Origin: an uncultured Prevotella sp. | GTDB lineage: Bacteria; Bacteroidota; Bacteroidia; Bacteroidales; Bacteroidaceae | Length of the DNA stretch: 20,925 bases | Assembly: GCA_900551985.1 (NCBI GenBank) | Contig: URYG01000029.1 | Coordinates: 1 to 20,925, forward strand | Direction of reading: 5' to 3' | In this document: positions 6,848 to 16,165 of the stretch, one piece after another | Position numbering within the stretch: position 1 is the first letter of the stretch | Layout: each line of letters starts with the position of its first letter | Translations under genes and position numbers: made by a program | Notes under the pieces: model-generated | What the model saw: the letters and a program-made list of their open reading frames with translations, nothing else | What the model was told of the DNA's origin: nothing | The model's database searches: none

Positions 6848-9800
6848 AGCAAATTCGGCAGGTTTCATGCCAAACTGCTTTTGGAAACATTTCGTGAAAT
6901 AGCTAGGACTGCTGAAGCCCACCATGTAGCTCACCTCGCTGATGCGATAGTGCTTCTCACGCAGCAGGCGAGCCGCCTTCTTGAGCCTGATTACCTGAAT
7001 CATCTCGTTAGGCGTAACATCAGCCAAACCACGAATCTTGTTAAACAGCGAGCTTCGGCTCATACCCAACCGGGCAGCCAGGAACGCCACGTTCATCTCC
7101 GGATTCGAGAGATTCTCCTCTATCACCTTCTCCATCTGCACCAGGAAATCATTATCAATCTTGGTTGGTGCAATCTCCTGGATAGGTTCCAGCGGCGTAT
7201 GCGAGAACTTGCTCTTCAGCAGCCTGCGCATCTCTATCAGATGGTTCACGCTCGCCTCCAGATACTTCATCGAGAATGGCTTTTCGATAAAGATGTCGGC
7301 TCCGCAGTTCATACCTTCTGCCTTGCTGGCATCATCGGTCTTTGCCGTGAGCATGATGAATGGCAGATGACTGGTCTTCGGATTCGTTCTTACACTACGG
7401 CAGAACTCCGGACCATCCATTTCCGGCATCATCCAGTCGCTCACTATCAGCGTTACATCACTCCTGTTCAGAATGCGCAGCGCCTGCTTGCCGTCTTCTG
7501 CCGTCAGCACCCGATACGTCTTGGCGAAATGCGCCTGCACGAAGTTTCTCATATCCTCGTCATCATCCACAATGAGCATCGTAGGGCGATAACCCTTCTG
7601 GGCTTCTTCCGCATTCTCAGCGGCTGATGCATCATCAGGATTTCCGTCAGCCTCCATCATCGTTTCATCCTCCTCAGAGATAGGATTCTTCAAGGCACCC
7701 TCTTCCTTCTCAACCACGGCATCTTCCTGGTTGACAGGCAGGGTGACGATAAAGGTGGCACCCTTTCCTTCTTCCGATTTCACCTCAACCATTCCGTGAT
7801 GAGCCTCCACCAGATTCTTCACGATGTTGAGTCCGATACCGGTTCCCGGTTTGTTGTCGTGAGCCTGATAGAAGGCGGCGAAGATCTTCTCCTGCTCATC
7901 AGGACTGATTCCCATACCATTATCCTCTACCGAGATGATGAAATGCTCGCCGTCTCCGGCAAGTCGGCACGAGAGATGCACGTAATCGCGGGTGTACTTG
8001 GTGGCGTTGGTCATCAGATTGCTGATTACCTTGGTTATCGCCTCGCTGTCGATGATTGCCGAAAAATCATCAGCAGGATAATCCACCTCCAGTCGAGCTC
8101 CCTTCTGCTGCAGGGTTGGCTCGAACCGTTCTGCCACCGCATGCATCAGCTTGGAGATATTCTGCAATCGGAAATGAACCTGCAAGCCCTTCTGCTGCAC
8201 CTTGTTGAAATCGAGCAACTGGTTGACAAGCGTCAGGAGTCGCTGGGCGTTTCTGTCTATCACGTTCAGGGTCTGGTTCATCGCCTCACCATCCTTCACA
8301 CTCTCGCTGATCTTCTGCCATTGCTCCTTCAGATTCTCCAGCGGTCCGATGATCAGCGTAACCGGAGTACGGATTTCGTGGGCAATCATGGTGAAGAACT
8401 GCAGTCTGGCATCACGCATCTCCTGCTCCTGCTTCTCCTCCAGACGGTCGAGTTCCTCCTGATGGCGGCGCTTCTCTCTCTTCACCCTCGACTGGGTGTA
8501 GAACCAGATGAGCCAGCCCATAACCAGCAGATACAGAATCTTGGCAGGCAACGACCACCAGAAAGGCGGATGCACCACAATCTTGAGCTTGGCTTCATTC
8601 TGCGACCATACGCCGTCGTTATTGGCAGCCTTCACTCGGAACGTATAGGTTCCGGCAGGAAGATTGGTGTAGGTGGCACGATGCTCGCTCGTGGTTACCC
8701 AGTCCTTGTCGAATCCCTCGAGCATGTAGGAATAGAGATTCTTCTCCGGAGAAACATAACTCAAAGCCGCAAACGAGAGATTGATCATATTCTCATCATA
8801 CGAGAGGTCGAGCTGCTCGATGTGGTTCAGCGACTCCGGCAATTTCTCGGAACCCACTTCCACGTGCTTGTTGAAAAGCTCGAGAGAGGTGATTGCCACC
8901 GGAGGCACCACGTGATTGATCTTTACCTGATAAGGATAGAAGGTATTGAATCCCTGCGTAGTGCCCAGATACACCTTGCCGTCAGATGCCTGAAGGCGGG
9001 CATTCGGCAGGAACTGGTCGCAGGTGAGTCCGTCATAACGGTTGAACAGCAGCGTAGGCTCACCCGGCACATACTTGATGAGTCCCTTGTCAGAAGAGAT
9101 CCACATCTCATCCTGATTGATGATGATGGATGCAAAATCCTGACTAGGTGCATCGATGGCGATACGGCGGAAGGAATCAGAGGATGGCTGATACTCACAC
9201 AATCCCATATTCGTAGCCACGAAAAGTCTGCCCTTGGCATCCTCCTGCACGCAGTTTATCTGATTACTAGAGATAGAGGTGGTATCCTTCGCATCATTCA
9301 GATACTGCTTCCAGGTCTTGTTGCGTCGGTAGCACCAGAGTCCCTTTCCCTGGGTAGCAAACCAGATGTTGCCCTTCTTATCTTCCTTGATGTCGATGGT
9401 AAGACTATTGAATGATTTCATCGTCTTGAAAATCTGCTCCTGCTCATCCAGCAGGCAAGCACCAGCCATAGAAGTAGCCCAGAGCTGGCGCCTGCTGTCT
9501 CTGAACAGGCAATAACAGCTGCTGCTCAAGGCATCATCCAAAGCAGGAAATGCTTTCAGCGCCCCGGAAGACAGACTCATCCTGAAGACTCCGTTACTGT
9601 AGGTTCCTATCCAGAGATCATCCCCTTCAGCCAGCAATCCGTGCACATTATACCGTGCTATCGCCTGCTTGCCAGGGAAATCAACAAAGCTATCCGTTGC
9701 CGGATCAAAGCAATCCACTCCCGCATCATCGGTAGCTACCCAGATACGATGTCTGGCATCCTCGGCAAATCTTCCTACCACGTTGCCTTTCTGTCCGCCG

Positions 9801-10831
9801 GTACCGGCAGAATGCATCTCGAATCGGTTTCTCATGGCAGGAGAAGGAATGTAACTTACTCCGCCATAGAAGGTTCCTATCCACAGTCCGCCCTCCTTAT
9901 CCGAAGTGATGCTGTACACAAATCGCTCAGCAGAACTGCGGCTCGGATTTTCCACTTCCGAAACCATTCGCCAGCTGCGTTTCTGGATATCGTACTCCAC
10001 CATTCCATCATCGCTACCGATGAGCACGTTGATATTCCGGTCATTATAGAGTTTGTGGATGTGGTGCACGGAATTGCTTACCGAAGCATTGATCAGCTGG
10101 GTAGTAGTACCATCGGTATCCACCTGGAACAATCCATCGTTCCAGGTTCCCACCAGAATGCTTCCATCAGAATTGGCAAGCAGCGACATTCCATAAAGAC
10201 GGGTAGCATCTCCCTTTAAAGGAAACACCTCAAAGGTATCATTCGCCTTATTGAGACGGACGAGCGTAGAAGGAAGATGATTGCCAAGTGCCCACACCTG
10301 ATTGTTGACATCCACCAGGGTAGCCACCACTTCTCCCTTGCATCCCTTGATCTGATAATTACGGCATTCGTGGGTAGTGAGGTTGTATCTGAAGAGTCCC
10401 TGCCCCAGGGTAGAAACCCACACATTGTGGCTGTCATCAACAGAGAAATAAGAGATGATGGAAGTAATCTGATCGCTCAGCCTCTGAAACTGCTCCGTAT
10501 CAAAACTGAAGAGGAAGGCGCCCTTGGGAGTACCCACCAGCAGTCCCTCGTCGCAGGCTTCCAGCGCACTTACATACTGGTCGAACTTCATCTGCGGATT
10601 ATAGAAATTCTGCACCTGATACCCATCATACCGGCAGAGACCATTATCGGTACCAAACCAGATGAATCCATTCTTATCCTGCACGATGCTTCTCACGGCA
10701 TTGCTCGGCAATCCCGTGTTCATCGTGATGGTACGCACCAGAGGCTCCCTCACTATGTTCCTGCTCCAGGAAGAAGCAGGTGCCATCGCCATCAGGAAGA
10801 CGGCAGCTAAGATTGTTATGATCTTTTTCAT
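6836..10831 (-). CDS. Hybrid two-component system sensor histidine kinase/response regulator (HTCS, AraC output)
   Basis: The 1331-residue protein holds a whole two-component pathway in one chain. Residues 1-22 are a signal peptide. Residues about 30-640 are periplasmic two-component propeller repeats, each with a G-(I/L)-W-(I/F/V)-G/A-T type turn. About 685-752 is a Y_Y_Y domain. A membrane segment covers 757-778. The kinase core has phosphoacceptor His818 in IAHEIRTP, the N box SNLMTNATKYT (937-947), DNGMGI (970-975) and GTGIGLNIV (996-1004). The receiver at about 1084-1200 has acidic DDD (1089-1091), phosphoacceptor Asp1132 in SDWMMPEMDG and Lys1184. The AraC DNA-binding domain is 1240-1331. 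All key residues are present. Such sensors usually control polysaccharide loci; here the neighbours are peptidases. It is 98 bases downstream of the S9 peptidase gene and probably also has its own promoter. Confidence 0.97.
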   Translation of the reverse strand: MKKIITILAAVFLMAMAPASSWSRNIVREPLVRTITMNTGLPSNAVRSIVQDKNGFIWFGTDNGLCRYDGYQVQNFYNPQMKFDQYVSALEACDEGLLVGTPKGAFLFSFDTEQFQRLSDQITSIISYFSVDDSHNVWVSTLGQGLFRYNLTTHECRNYQIKGCKGEVVATLVDVNNQVWALGNHLPSTLVRLNKANDTFEVFPLKGDATRLYGMSLLANSDGSILVGTWNDGLFQVDTDGTTTQLINASVSNSVHHIHKLYNDRNINVLIGSDDGMVEYDIQKRSWRMVSEVENPSRSSAERFVYSITSDKEGGLWIGTFYGGVSYIPSPAMRNRFEMHSAGTGGQKGNVVGRFAEDARHRIWVATDDAGVDCFDPATDSFVDFPGKQAIARYNVHGLLAEGDDLWIGTYSNGVFRMSLSSGALKAFPALDDALSSSCYCLFRDSRRQLWATSMAGACLLDEQEQIFKTMKSFNSLTIDIKEDKKGNIWFATQGKGLWCYRRNKTWKQYLNDAKDTTSISSNQINCVQEDAKGRLFVATNMGLCEYQPSSDSFRRIAIDAPSQDFASIIINQDEMWISSDKGLIKYVPGEPTLLFNRYDGLTCDQFLPNARLQASDGKVYLGTTQGFNTFYPYQVKINHVVPPVAITSLELFNKHVEVGSEKLPESLNHIEQLDLSYDENMINLSFAALSYVSPEKNLYSYMLEGFDKDWVTTSEHRATYTNLPAGTYTFRVKAANNDGVWSQNEAKLKIVVHPPFWWSLPAKILYLLVMGWLIWFYTQSRVKREKRRHQEELDRLEEKQEQEMRDARLQFFTMIAHEIRTPVTLIIGPLENLKEQWQKISESVKDGEAMNQTLNVIDRNAQRLLTLVNQLLDFNKVQQKGLQVHFRLQNISKLMHAVAERFEPTLQQKGARLEVDYPADDFSAIIDSEAITKVISNLMTNATKYTRDYVHLSCRLAGDGEHFIISVEDNGMGISPDEQEKIFAAFYQAHDNKPGTGIGLNIVKNLVEAHHGMVEVKSEEGKGATFIVTLPVNQEDAVVEKEEGALKNPISEEDETMMEADGNPDDASAAENAEEAQKGYRPTMLIVDDDEDMRNFVQAHFAKTYRVLTAEDGKQALRILNRSDVTLIVSDWMMPEMDGPEFCRSVRTNPKTSHLPFIMLTAKTDDASKAEGMNCGADIFIEKPFSMKYLEASVNHLIEMRRLLKSKFSHTPLEPIQEIAPTKIDNDFLVQMEKVIEENLSNPEMNVAFLAARLGMSRSSLFNKIRGLADVTPNEMIQVIRLKKAARLLREKHYRISEVSYMVGFSSPSYFTKCFQKQFGMKPAEFAEMG

Positions 10832-10857
10832 TGTTCTTGTCTTTTCGATTGATGGTG

Positions 10858-10865
10858 CAAATTTA
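10858..10865 (-). promoter_or_regulatory. Candidate -7 element of the hybrid sensor gene
   Basis: On the minus strand the bases read TAAATTTG, matching TAnnTTTG, 26 bases before the ATG. No TTTG is found at the ideal distance upstream, so support rests on the -7 box and on the AT-rich 98-base gap, which is longer than the other gaps in the cluster. Confidence 0.45.
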
Positions 10866-10929
10866 CAAAATTATATTCAAAAGAAAGAGTTCTTAGAAAA
10901 GAAAATGACAAGAGATTAACCTATCTGGA

Positions 10930-13077
10930 CTATTTACTGTTTACCAGATTCCATTTCGGCGGATTCACACCCAGCAGATTCTTCACGAAGAAGTCGTAGC
11001 GCTTGTGCTCGCCATAGAGTTCGCCCATGGTATGATGAGCTCCCGGAATCACCACGAGTTCGAAATCCTTGTTGGCTTTCTGCAGGGCATTCACTACCTG
11101 ATAGGTGCTCGATGGATCTACGTTGTCATCTATCTCGCCTACCACCAGCATCAGCGGGCGCTCCAGCTTGTGGGCATTCTCCACGTTGCTGCACTCTACG
11201 TAGCTGGAATCCACAGGCCAACTCATCCATTGCTCGTTCCACCAGATTTTATCCATCCGGTTGTCGTGACAGCCGCAGGCGCTATAGGCAGCCTTGTAGA
11301 AATCACCATGCAGCAATACGGCGGTGGTACTCTCCTGTCCGCCTGCCGAACAGCCATAGATAGCCACATTATCGGCATCCATATAAGGATACTTCTGGGC
11401 GGCAGCCTTGATCCAGAGTTCACGGTCTGGGAATCCGGCATCCTTCAGGTTCTTGTAGCAAACCTCCTCAAACTTCTTGCCACGATAGGAAGTTCCCATC
11501 GCATCGAGCTGGACTACGATGAAACCGAGTTCGGCAAGCGAAGTGGTGTACCAGTTGTATGGCATGAAACTCTTCGGAGTATAGGCATCGCCCGGACCCG
11601 CATAGATGTATTCGATAACCGGATATTTCTTGTTCGGATCGAAATTGGTAGGGCGCTGGATGATGCCCCACATATCGGTCTTGCCATCACGGCCCTTAGC
11701 CACAAACACCTCCGGAGCCACCCATCCGTGCTTCTTCAGCGTTGCGATATCAGCCGTCTCCAGGGTTTTGACGAGCTTGCCGGTCTGCGCATCTCGGAGT
11801 ACGGTAACAGGAGCGGCATCTACCTTGGAATAGGTATCCAGGAGATAACGGTAATCGTAGGTATACTGGGCACTATGATTGCCCTCTTCAGGAGTGAGTG
11901 CCACCATATTCTTGCCATCCATACCTATTTTATAATAATGTACCAGATATGGGTCTTCATTCTTGTTCACGCCACTAGCCGAGAAATAGATTTCTCCCTT
12001 CTCCTCATCCACACGCTGGATGCCGCGAACAAACCATTCGCCCTTGGTAATCTGGCGGATTACCTTCGACTTCTGCACATCGTAGAGATAGAGATGGTTC
12101 CAGTTGTCACGCTCGCTCATCCAGAGCAGCTGCTTGCCGTCCTTGACAAACTGGCGCCACAGACGACTGTAGTTCACGAAGGTATTGGCACGCTCCTCTA
12201 CCACGGTACGCAGCTTGCCGGTTTCGGCATTCATCGCCAGCATCTGATAGAGATGATGACCACGCTGGTTGTACTCCATCGTCACCTCTTTGCTGTCTGG
12301 GGTCCATTGCATCCATTCCAGTTCATACTGGTTTTCTATCTGATGCTTGTCAGCCTCCACCTTCTTTCCGGTAGCCACATCGATGATGACCGGATAGTGC
12401 TGTGGCAGGGCATCGCCCGGCTTGGCATACTCCTGCTTGTGGAGGATAGGCTGCAGCTGGTCAGCAGGCGAAGATTCTACATAGTAGGCATAGCGCTTCT
12501 CTACCGGCACTCGCTTGCATACGAAGATGCGCTTGCCGTCTGGACTCCATTGGATGCGGTTGCTGTAATAGCAGCCGATGGTACCATCCTGCGTGAGGAT
12601 TCGCTTGGCTTCGGTATAAGGTTTTCCTGCCTCATGGACCACCACGTTGTAACCTTCGATGTAGGCTTCCATCTTGCCGTCTGGCGAAAGTACCGGATAA
12701 GCCTCCTTCTCCTCATCCACCTCCATCCAGTGGCGCTCGTGGCGTCTGCCAAACTGTGGTTTATAGGCAGGACGAGGCTTGATGCCCAGCGCCTTCTCCA
12801 TCGCTTCCTGCGAATCATAAGTCTTCATCTCATCCTTGTCGGCATCATAGGAAACGAACTTCCTGCCCTGAGGAGTAGAAATCTGATAATGCAGTACGTG
12901 GGTGGAATCGCACCAAGCCGATGAGCGTGCCCAATGGAACACGGAATCGGCAGAAAACTGATGACGCAGCGCATAAGCTCTGTTGTAATCTTCTAATGTG
13001 CCCTGTGCTGAAGCGGTAGCTGCCGGCATCGCCAGAACTGCGCTCAACAGCGAAAGGCCTAAAATCTGATTCTTCAT
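10930..13077 (-). CDS. S9-family serine peptidase, dipeptidyl peptidase IV-like, secreted
   Basis: The protein has 715 residues, close to bacterial DPP-IV enzymes. Residues 1-24 are a signal peptide ending in ASA. Residues about 60-470 make the DPPIV_N beta-propeller with repeated W-(S/T)-P-D-(G/S) turns (IQWSPDGKRIF, MQWTPDSKEVT). The C-terminal alpha/beta-hydrolase domain carries nucleophile Ser577 in YGCSAGGQ, Asp650 in GEIDDNVDP and His681/682 in PGAHHTMG. Most DPP-IV enzymes have GWSYGG at the nucleophile, so GCSAGG is a variant. The family removes X-Pro or X-Ala dipeptides from the N-terminus of peptides; that exact specificity is inferred. It is 54 bases downstream of the M64 gene and likely in one operon with it. 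Confidence 0.93.
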   Translation of the reverse strand: MKNQILGLSLLSAVLAMPAATASAQGTLEDYNRAYALRHQFSADSVFHWARSSAWCDSTHVLHYQISTPQGRKFVSYDADKDEMKTYDSQEAMEKALGIKPRPAYKPQFGRRHERHWMEVDEEKEAYPVLSPDGKMEAYIEGYNVVVHEAGKPYTEAKRILTQDGTIGCYYSNRIQWSPDGKRIFVCKRVPVEKRYAYYVESSPADQLQPILHKQEYAKPGDALPQHYPVIIDVATGKKVEADKHQIENQYELEWMQWTPDSKEVTMEYNQRGHHLYQMLAMNAETGKLRTVVEERANTFVNYSRLWRQFVKDGKQLLWMSERDNWNHLYLYDVQKSKVIRQITKGEWFVRGIQRVDEEKGEIYFSASGVNKNEDPYLVHYYKIGMDGKNMVALTPEEGNHSAQYTYDYRYLLDTYSKVDAAPVTVLRDAQTGKLVKTLETADIATLKKHGWVAPEVFVAKGRDGKTDMWGIIQRPTNFDPNKKYPVIEYIYAGPGDAYTPKSFMPYNWYTTSLAELGFIVVQLDAMGTSYRGKKFEEVCYKNLKDAGFPDRELWIKAAAQKYPYMDADNVAIYGCSAGGQESTTAVLLHGDFYKAAYSACGCHDNRMDKIWWNEQWMSWPVDSSYVECSNVENAHKLERPLMLVVGEIDDNVDPSSTYQVVNALQKANKDFELVVIPGAHHTMGELYGEHKRYDFFVKNLLGVNPPKWNLVNSK

Positions 13078-13131
13078 TATGCTTGATATTTTACTTGTTG
13101 ACTACTTTAGTATTCTTCAGTCAGGAAAATA

Positions 13132-14460
13132 TTATTTCCCAGTATAGAAATCTGTGATGCGACGGATGGCACGCTGGCAAACCGGACAGAAATCATCCAC
13201 TTCGTTGATTCGCATACGGCAAACCTGTGCCGGACGATAACATCCCTTGCTCTGGTTTCCCGCCCCCTCGAACACACCAATCTTGAATACAGCTTCGTTG
13301 AGTTTCTTCTGCTCCTTCGCGTTCTTGATATTCTTATGATCCGGAAGTTTGGCAAGCGGCGTAGGAATCTTCACGCCCTTCGGCATCATATCCGCCCACT
13401 TGCTCTGGAAATCCTTCAGCGTGGTGAGGTTCGGCTCCCAAGGCTCGGTATCGCCAGGATACATCGGGTCGTACTCATCGGTACTGTACTCATCACCCAA
13501 GCCCGCATAGCCATGACCGAACTCATGCACCAGCACCTTCTTGAACGTAGGATGATCAGAGGTAGAAAGCGTAACCTGGTTGTAGATGCCGCCGCCACCA
13601 TACGTAGGAGAATTCACCAATACGATAATCTGCTCGAAAGGCACATTGCTCAAGGCATCATAGATGCGATGAATCTTGCTCGTGGTGAGATAACGGTTCG
13701 AATAGAAAGTATCGTAATGAGAGCAAGCCATCGTGTTCTTCCATTTCCCGTCGTGCGGAATACTTGGTCCCTCATCGAGCGATGGAGCCGCAACAGCCAC
13801 CACGTTGAATCTCGACTTGAGCGAAGCGAAAGGTTCGCGCTCGAAGATGGCATCAGCTGCCCTTTGCGCATCCTGATAGAACTTATCCATCTGGTCCTGG
13901 CGATATCCCTCGGCGATGATGGCGAGGTCAACACAGTCGGCTGCCTCTCCGCTCTTCACGATGTAGCGGTAAGGGATGCCATTCTCACCCAATGGTCGGA
14001 TGAGGATATCCTGTGGATTGATGGTATGGCGCAGTTCTGCAGTCACCTTCTGATGCGTATCGCTCAGGGTGATGCTGACATCCACCGGCTTCTTTGGGAA
14101 CGGCACGAGGAAACTGCTCTCGAATGATTTCTGCAGATGCTTAGCCTCCTGAGTAAGCTGCCACTCCTGGAAGAGTGTAGAGAAAGTGTTTACATAGAGC
14201 ACCTTGTTGGTGCCATGCTCATACACGGTCACCTGTCCGTTTCCGTTCAGGAATTTCTCATCCAGTCTTGTCTTTCTTCCCGCCCATGTAGGGTTGCTGT
14301 AAGCCTGTTCAAAATAGATAGCCTGGTTCACGCTATCGCCCGCCACGATGTAATCCAGTCGCAGCGTCTTGTCTTCGAAGTTGTCTTCAAACTTCTGTGC
14401 CTGCATCGGCATCGCCATCATCAGGGCGAGCGATGCAGTCAATATTCCTTTATTCTTCAT
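13132..14460 (-). CDS. M64-family zinc metallopeptidase (IgA-peptidase type), secreted
   Basis: The protein has 442 residues. Residues 1-22 are a signal peptide with the core LALMMAMPMQAQ. Residues about 25-150 match the all-beta M64 N-terminal domain. The peptidase domain follows, with the zinc site VHEFGHGYAGLGDEY (His312, Glu313, His316; the Asp/Glu of GLGDEY supplies or supports the third ligand). The C-terminus has Cys pairs in CYRPAQVC and FCPVC, usual in this family. The founding member is a Clostridium ramosum IgA protease, but most Bacteroidales members have unknown substrates, so IgA cleavage should not be assumed. Gaps of 53 and 54 bases to its neighbours suggest one operon. The first 59 bases closely match the displaced signal peptide at 16224-16282. 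Confidence 0.93.
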   Translation of the reverse strand: MKNKGILTASLALMMAMPMQAQKFEDNFEDKTLRLDYIVAGDSVNQAIYFEQAYSNPTWAGRKTRLDEKFLNGNGQVTVYEHGTNKVLYVNTFSTLFQEWQLTQEAKHLQKSFESSFLVPFPKKPVDVSITLSDTHQKVTAELRHTINPQDILIRPLGENGIPYRYIVKSGEAADCVDLAIIAEGYRQDQMDKFYQDAQRAADAIFEREPFASLKSRFNVVAVAAPSLDEGPSIPHDGKWKNTMACSHYDTFYSNRYLTTSKIHRIYDALSNVPFEQIIVLVNSPTYGGGGIYNQVTLSTSDHPTFKKVLVHEFGHGYAGLGDEYSTDEYDPMYPGDTEPWEPNLTTLKDFQSKWADMMPKGVKIPTPLAKLPDHKNIKNAKEQKKLNEAVFKIGVFEGAGNQSKGCYRPAQVCRMRINEVDDFCPVCQRAIRRITDFYTGK

Positions 14461-14513
14461 ATCATATTTTTACAAAATCCATTACAAAAAGAGATACGCC
14501 ATTACGTAAGCCT

Positions 14514-16148
14514 TTACAAATGTGTCATCAACCATTCTGCCAAAACCTTGCAGTAATGATCATGGTCTTCTACGAAAGGCATGTGGCGGCTTCCCACAAA
14601 GAGTTCCCATTTGCTGTTAGGCAAAGCATCATGCATGGCCTTGGCGATGGCAGGAGTACAAAGATCATCACTACCACTAATTACCAAGGTAGGGATGTCG
14701 ATGCTCTTCATCTTCTCCAAATACTCAAAATCCTTCAAGTCGCCAGTAGCATTTAGCTCATTAGGTCCCCATCCATAAACATACGACAAGGTACCAGCCT
14801 TTTTCTCTCTTCTCAGGCATTCAGGCGAGTCGGCAGTAACAGGTGCAGCACAATGTTGCTCCATATAGTGAGCAATTGCACTTTTGTATGCCTTACTGTC
14901 AAAATCCCCTGTAGCCTCAGCCTTGGCTATGGCTTTTTGCTCTTTTTCCGGTAAGTATTTTACCAAGCGATGTTGCTCCTTTACCCACATCGAAGCCGAT
15001 GGATTGGTACTGGAGAGTATGAGTGAGCGAATCCCATCGGGATGACGTTCATAGACGTACGCCAAAGCCAGCATACCTCCCCACGACTGTCCCAAGAGAT
15101 GCACTTGGTCAAGATGTAAGTATTTACGGAGCGCATCTAGCTCATCCACCCACGTCTCGGTCTTCCAAAGTTCCGGATGACCTTCTACATACGATTTTCC
15201 ACAGCCCAACTGGTCGTACATAATGACCTGATGACCAGTCTCGGCAATTTGATCCAGCACCTCGAAATAGTTGTGGGTACTGCCTGGTCCACCATGCAGC
15301 AAGATGACAGGTGCCTTGCCTTCCTGGCGTTCGCCCACAATTCGATAATAAACCTGATGTCCTCGGAAAGGCATATATCCCTCCTCTACTTTCTGCTTTT
15401 GCCCAGTGAAGGCAAAGTTCTTGGCACGCAACAAGTCTGTATAATCGCAAGTATAAATGTTTTGCTTCTTGTGCTTGCTTATCTGTAATTGAGTAGCAGG
15501 GAAATACTGTGCCAACAGATGATACATATCAGGATCCATCGCCAGCAATTCCTCACGGGTGTTAATCCAGTTATGCTTGCCGTCAGCACGTTGTACCTCA
15601 GCATTTACATTAAACCAGTCTTGTACAGCCTCGGCAAAATATTCCATCCCATTGTCCAATCGATAAGTATTGGCATAAATGCCACGAGCTTTCGCCTTGG
15701 CAAGAAGCGAGTCTAGCTTTTCATTGATGGTAGGATCCACCTGATAGATACCTATCAGATGAATGGAATGCGCAAACTCATGGATGAGGATATCCTCGGC
15801 ATGATACTTATCTATCTGGTAAGCAAGGATGTTCTCTTCCGCACAGGTTGTGACAGGTACTTCCATCGTTCCTTCCATTCCTCGAGCCCGCACATCCATA
15901 TTCACCGTAGTGTCATTGATCATGTAATGATGTTCTGGGATGTCGGTCTCGCCCTCATATCTAGCCATAATAGCCACACGAGTTCCATGCTTTTTCATCG
16001 CTTCCAACACCTCTGGTTTTAACATACTCGTCATAGCATAGAGTGTATGATGCGCAGCCACTATACATGAGTCTGGCACTCGCCATGACGTTACGATTGG
16101 AATGCCATTCACATCCACGTATTTCTTATAAAATTTATCTAAATGCAT
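14514..16148 (-). CDS. Fusion of a zinc-metallopeptidase-like domain with a proline iminopeptidase-like hydrolase
   Basis: From the ATG at 16148 the protein has 544 residues and two separate enzyme halves. Residues 1-220 contain ILIHEFAHSIH (His123, Glu124, His127) and further on MEYFAEAVQDWF, where Glu173 or Glu169 may be the third zinc ligand, so this half looks like a gluzincin-type metallopeptidase of a family I cannot name. Residues about 255-544 are an S33 alpha/beta hydrolase: LLHGGPGS (oxyanion loop, 284-290), nucleophile Ser355 in LGQSWGGM, Asp494 in SGSDDLCTP and His522 in GSRHMPF, all as in prolyl aminopeptidases. The mature sequence seems to begin earlier, since the frame is open to 16271 and reads IPECKITAPPKS before the ATG; its signal peptide lies in another frame. 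It would be the first gene of the peptidase cluster. Base composition is more AT-rich than that of the genes after it. Confidence 0.85.
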   Translation of the reverse strand: MHLDKFYKKYVDVNGIPIVTSWRVPDSCIVAAHHTLYAMTSMLKPEVLEAMKKHGTRVAIMARYEGETDIPEHHYMINDTTVNMDVRARGMEGTMEVPVTTCAEENILAYQIDKYHAEDILIHEFAHSIHLIGIYQVDPTINEKLDSLLAKAKARGIYANTYRLDNGMEYFAEAVQDWFNVNAEVQRADGKHNWINTREELLAMDPDMYHLLAQYFPATQLQISKHKKQNIYTCDYTDLLRAKNFAFTGQKQKVEEGYMPFRGHQVYYRIVGERQEGKAPVILLHGGPGSTHNYFEVLDQIAETGHQVIMYDQLGCGKSYVEGHPELWKTETWVDELDALRKYLHLDQVHLLGQSWGGMLALAYVYERHPDGIRSLILSSTNPSASMWVKEQHRLVKYLPEKEQKAIAKAEATGDFDSKAYKSAIAHYMEQHCAAPVTADSPECLRREKKAGTLSYVYGWGPNELNATGDLKDFEYLEKMKSIDIPTLVISGSDDLCTPAIAKAMHDALPNSKWELFVGSRHMPFVEDHDHYCKVLAEWLMTHL

Positions 16149-16165
16149 AGATTTGGGTGGTGCCG

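Noticed and set aside
7796..9415. Open frame of 539 codons on the plus strand
   Set aside because: It is antisense to the hybrid sensor gene, rich in Leu, His and Arg and without domain features; a shadow of the real gene.
11005..12924. Open frame of 639 codons on the plus strand
   Set aside because: It lies wholly opposite the S9 peptidase gene, whose domains and catalytic residues are clear. The plus-strand translation has no recognisable domain and arises from codon bias.
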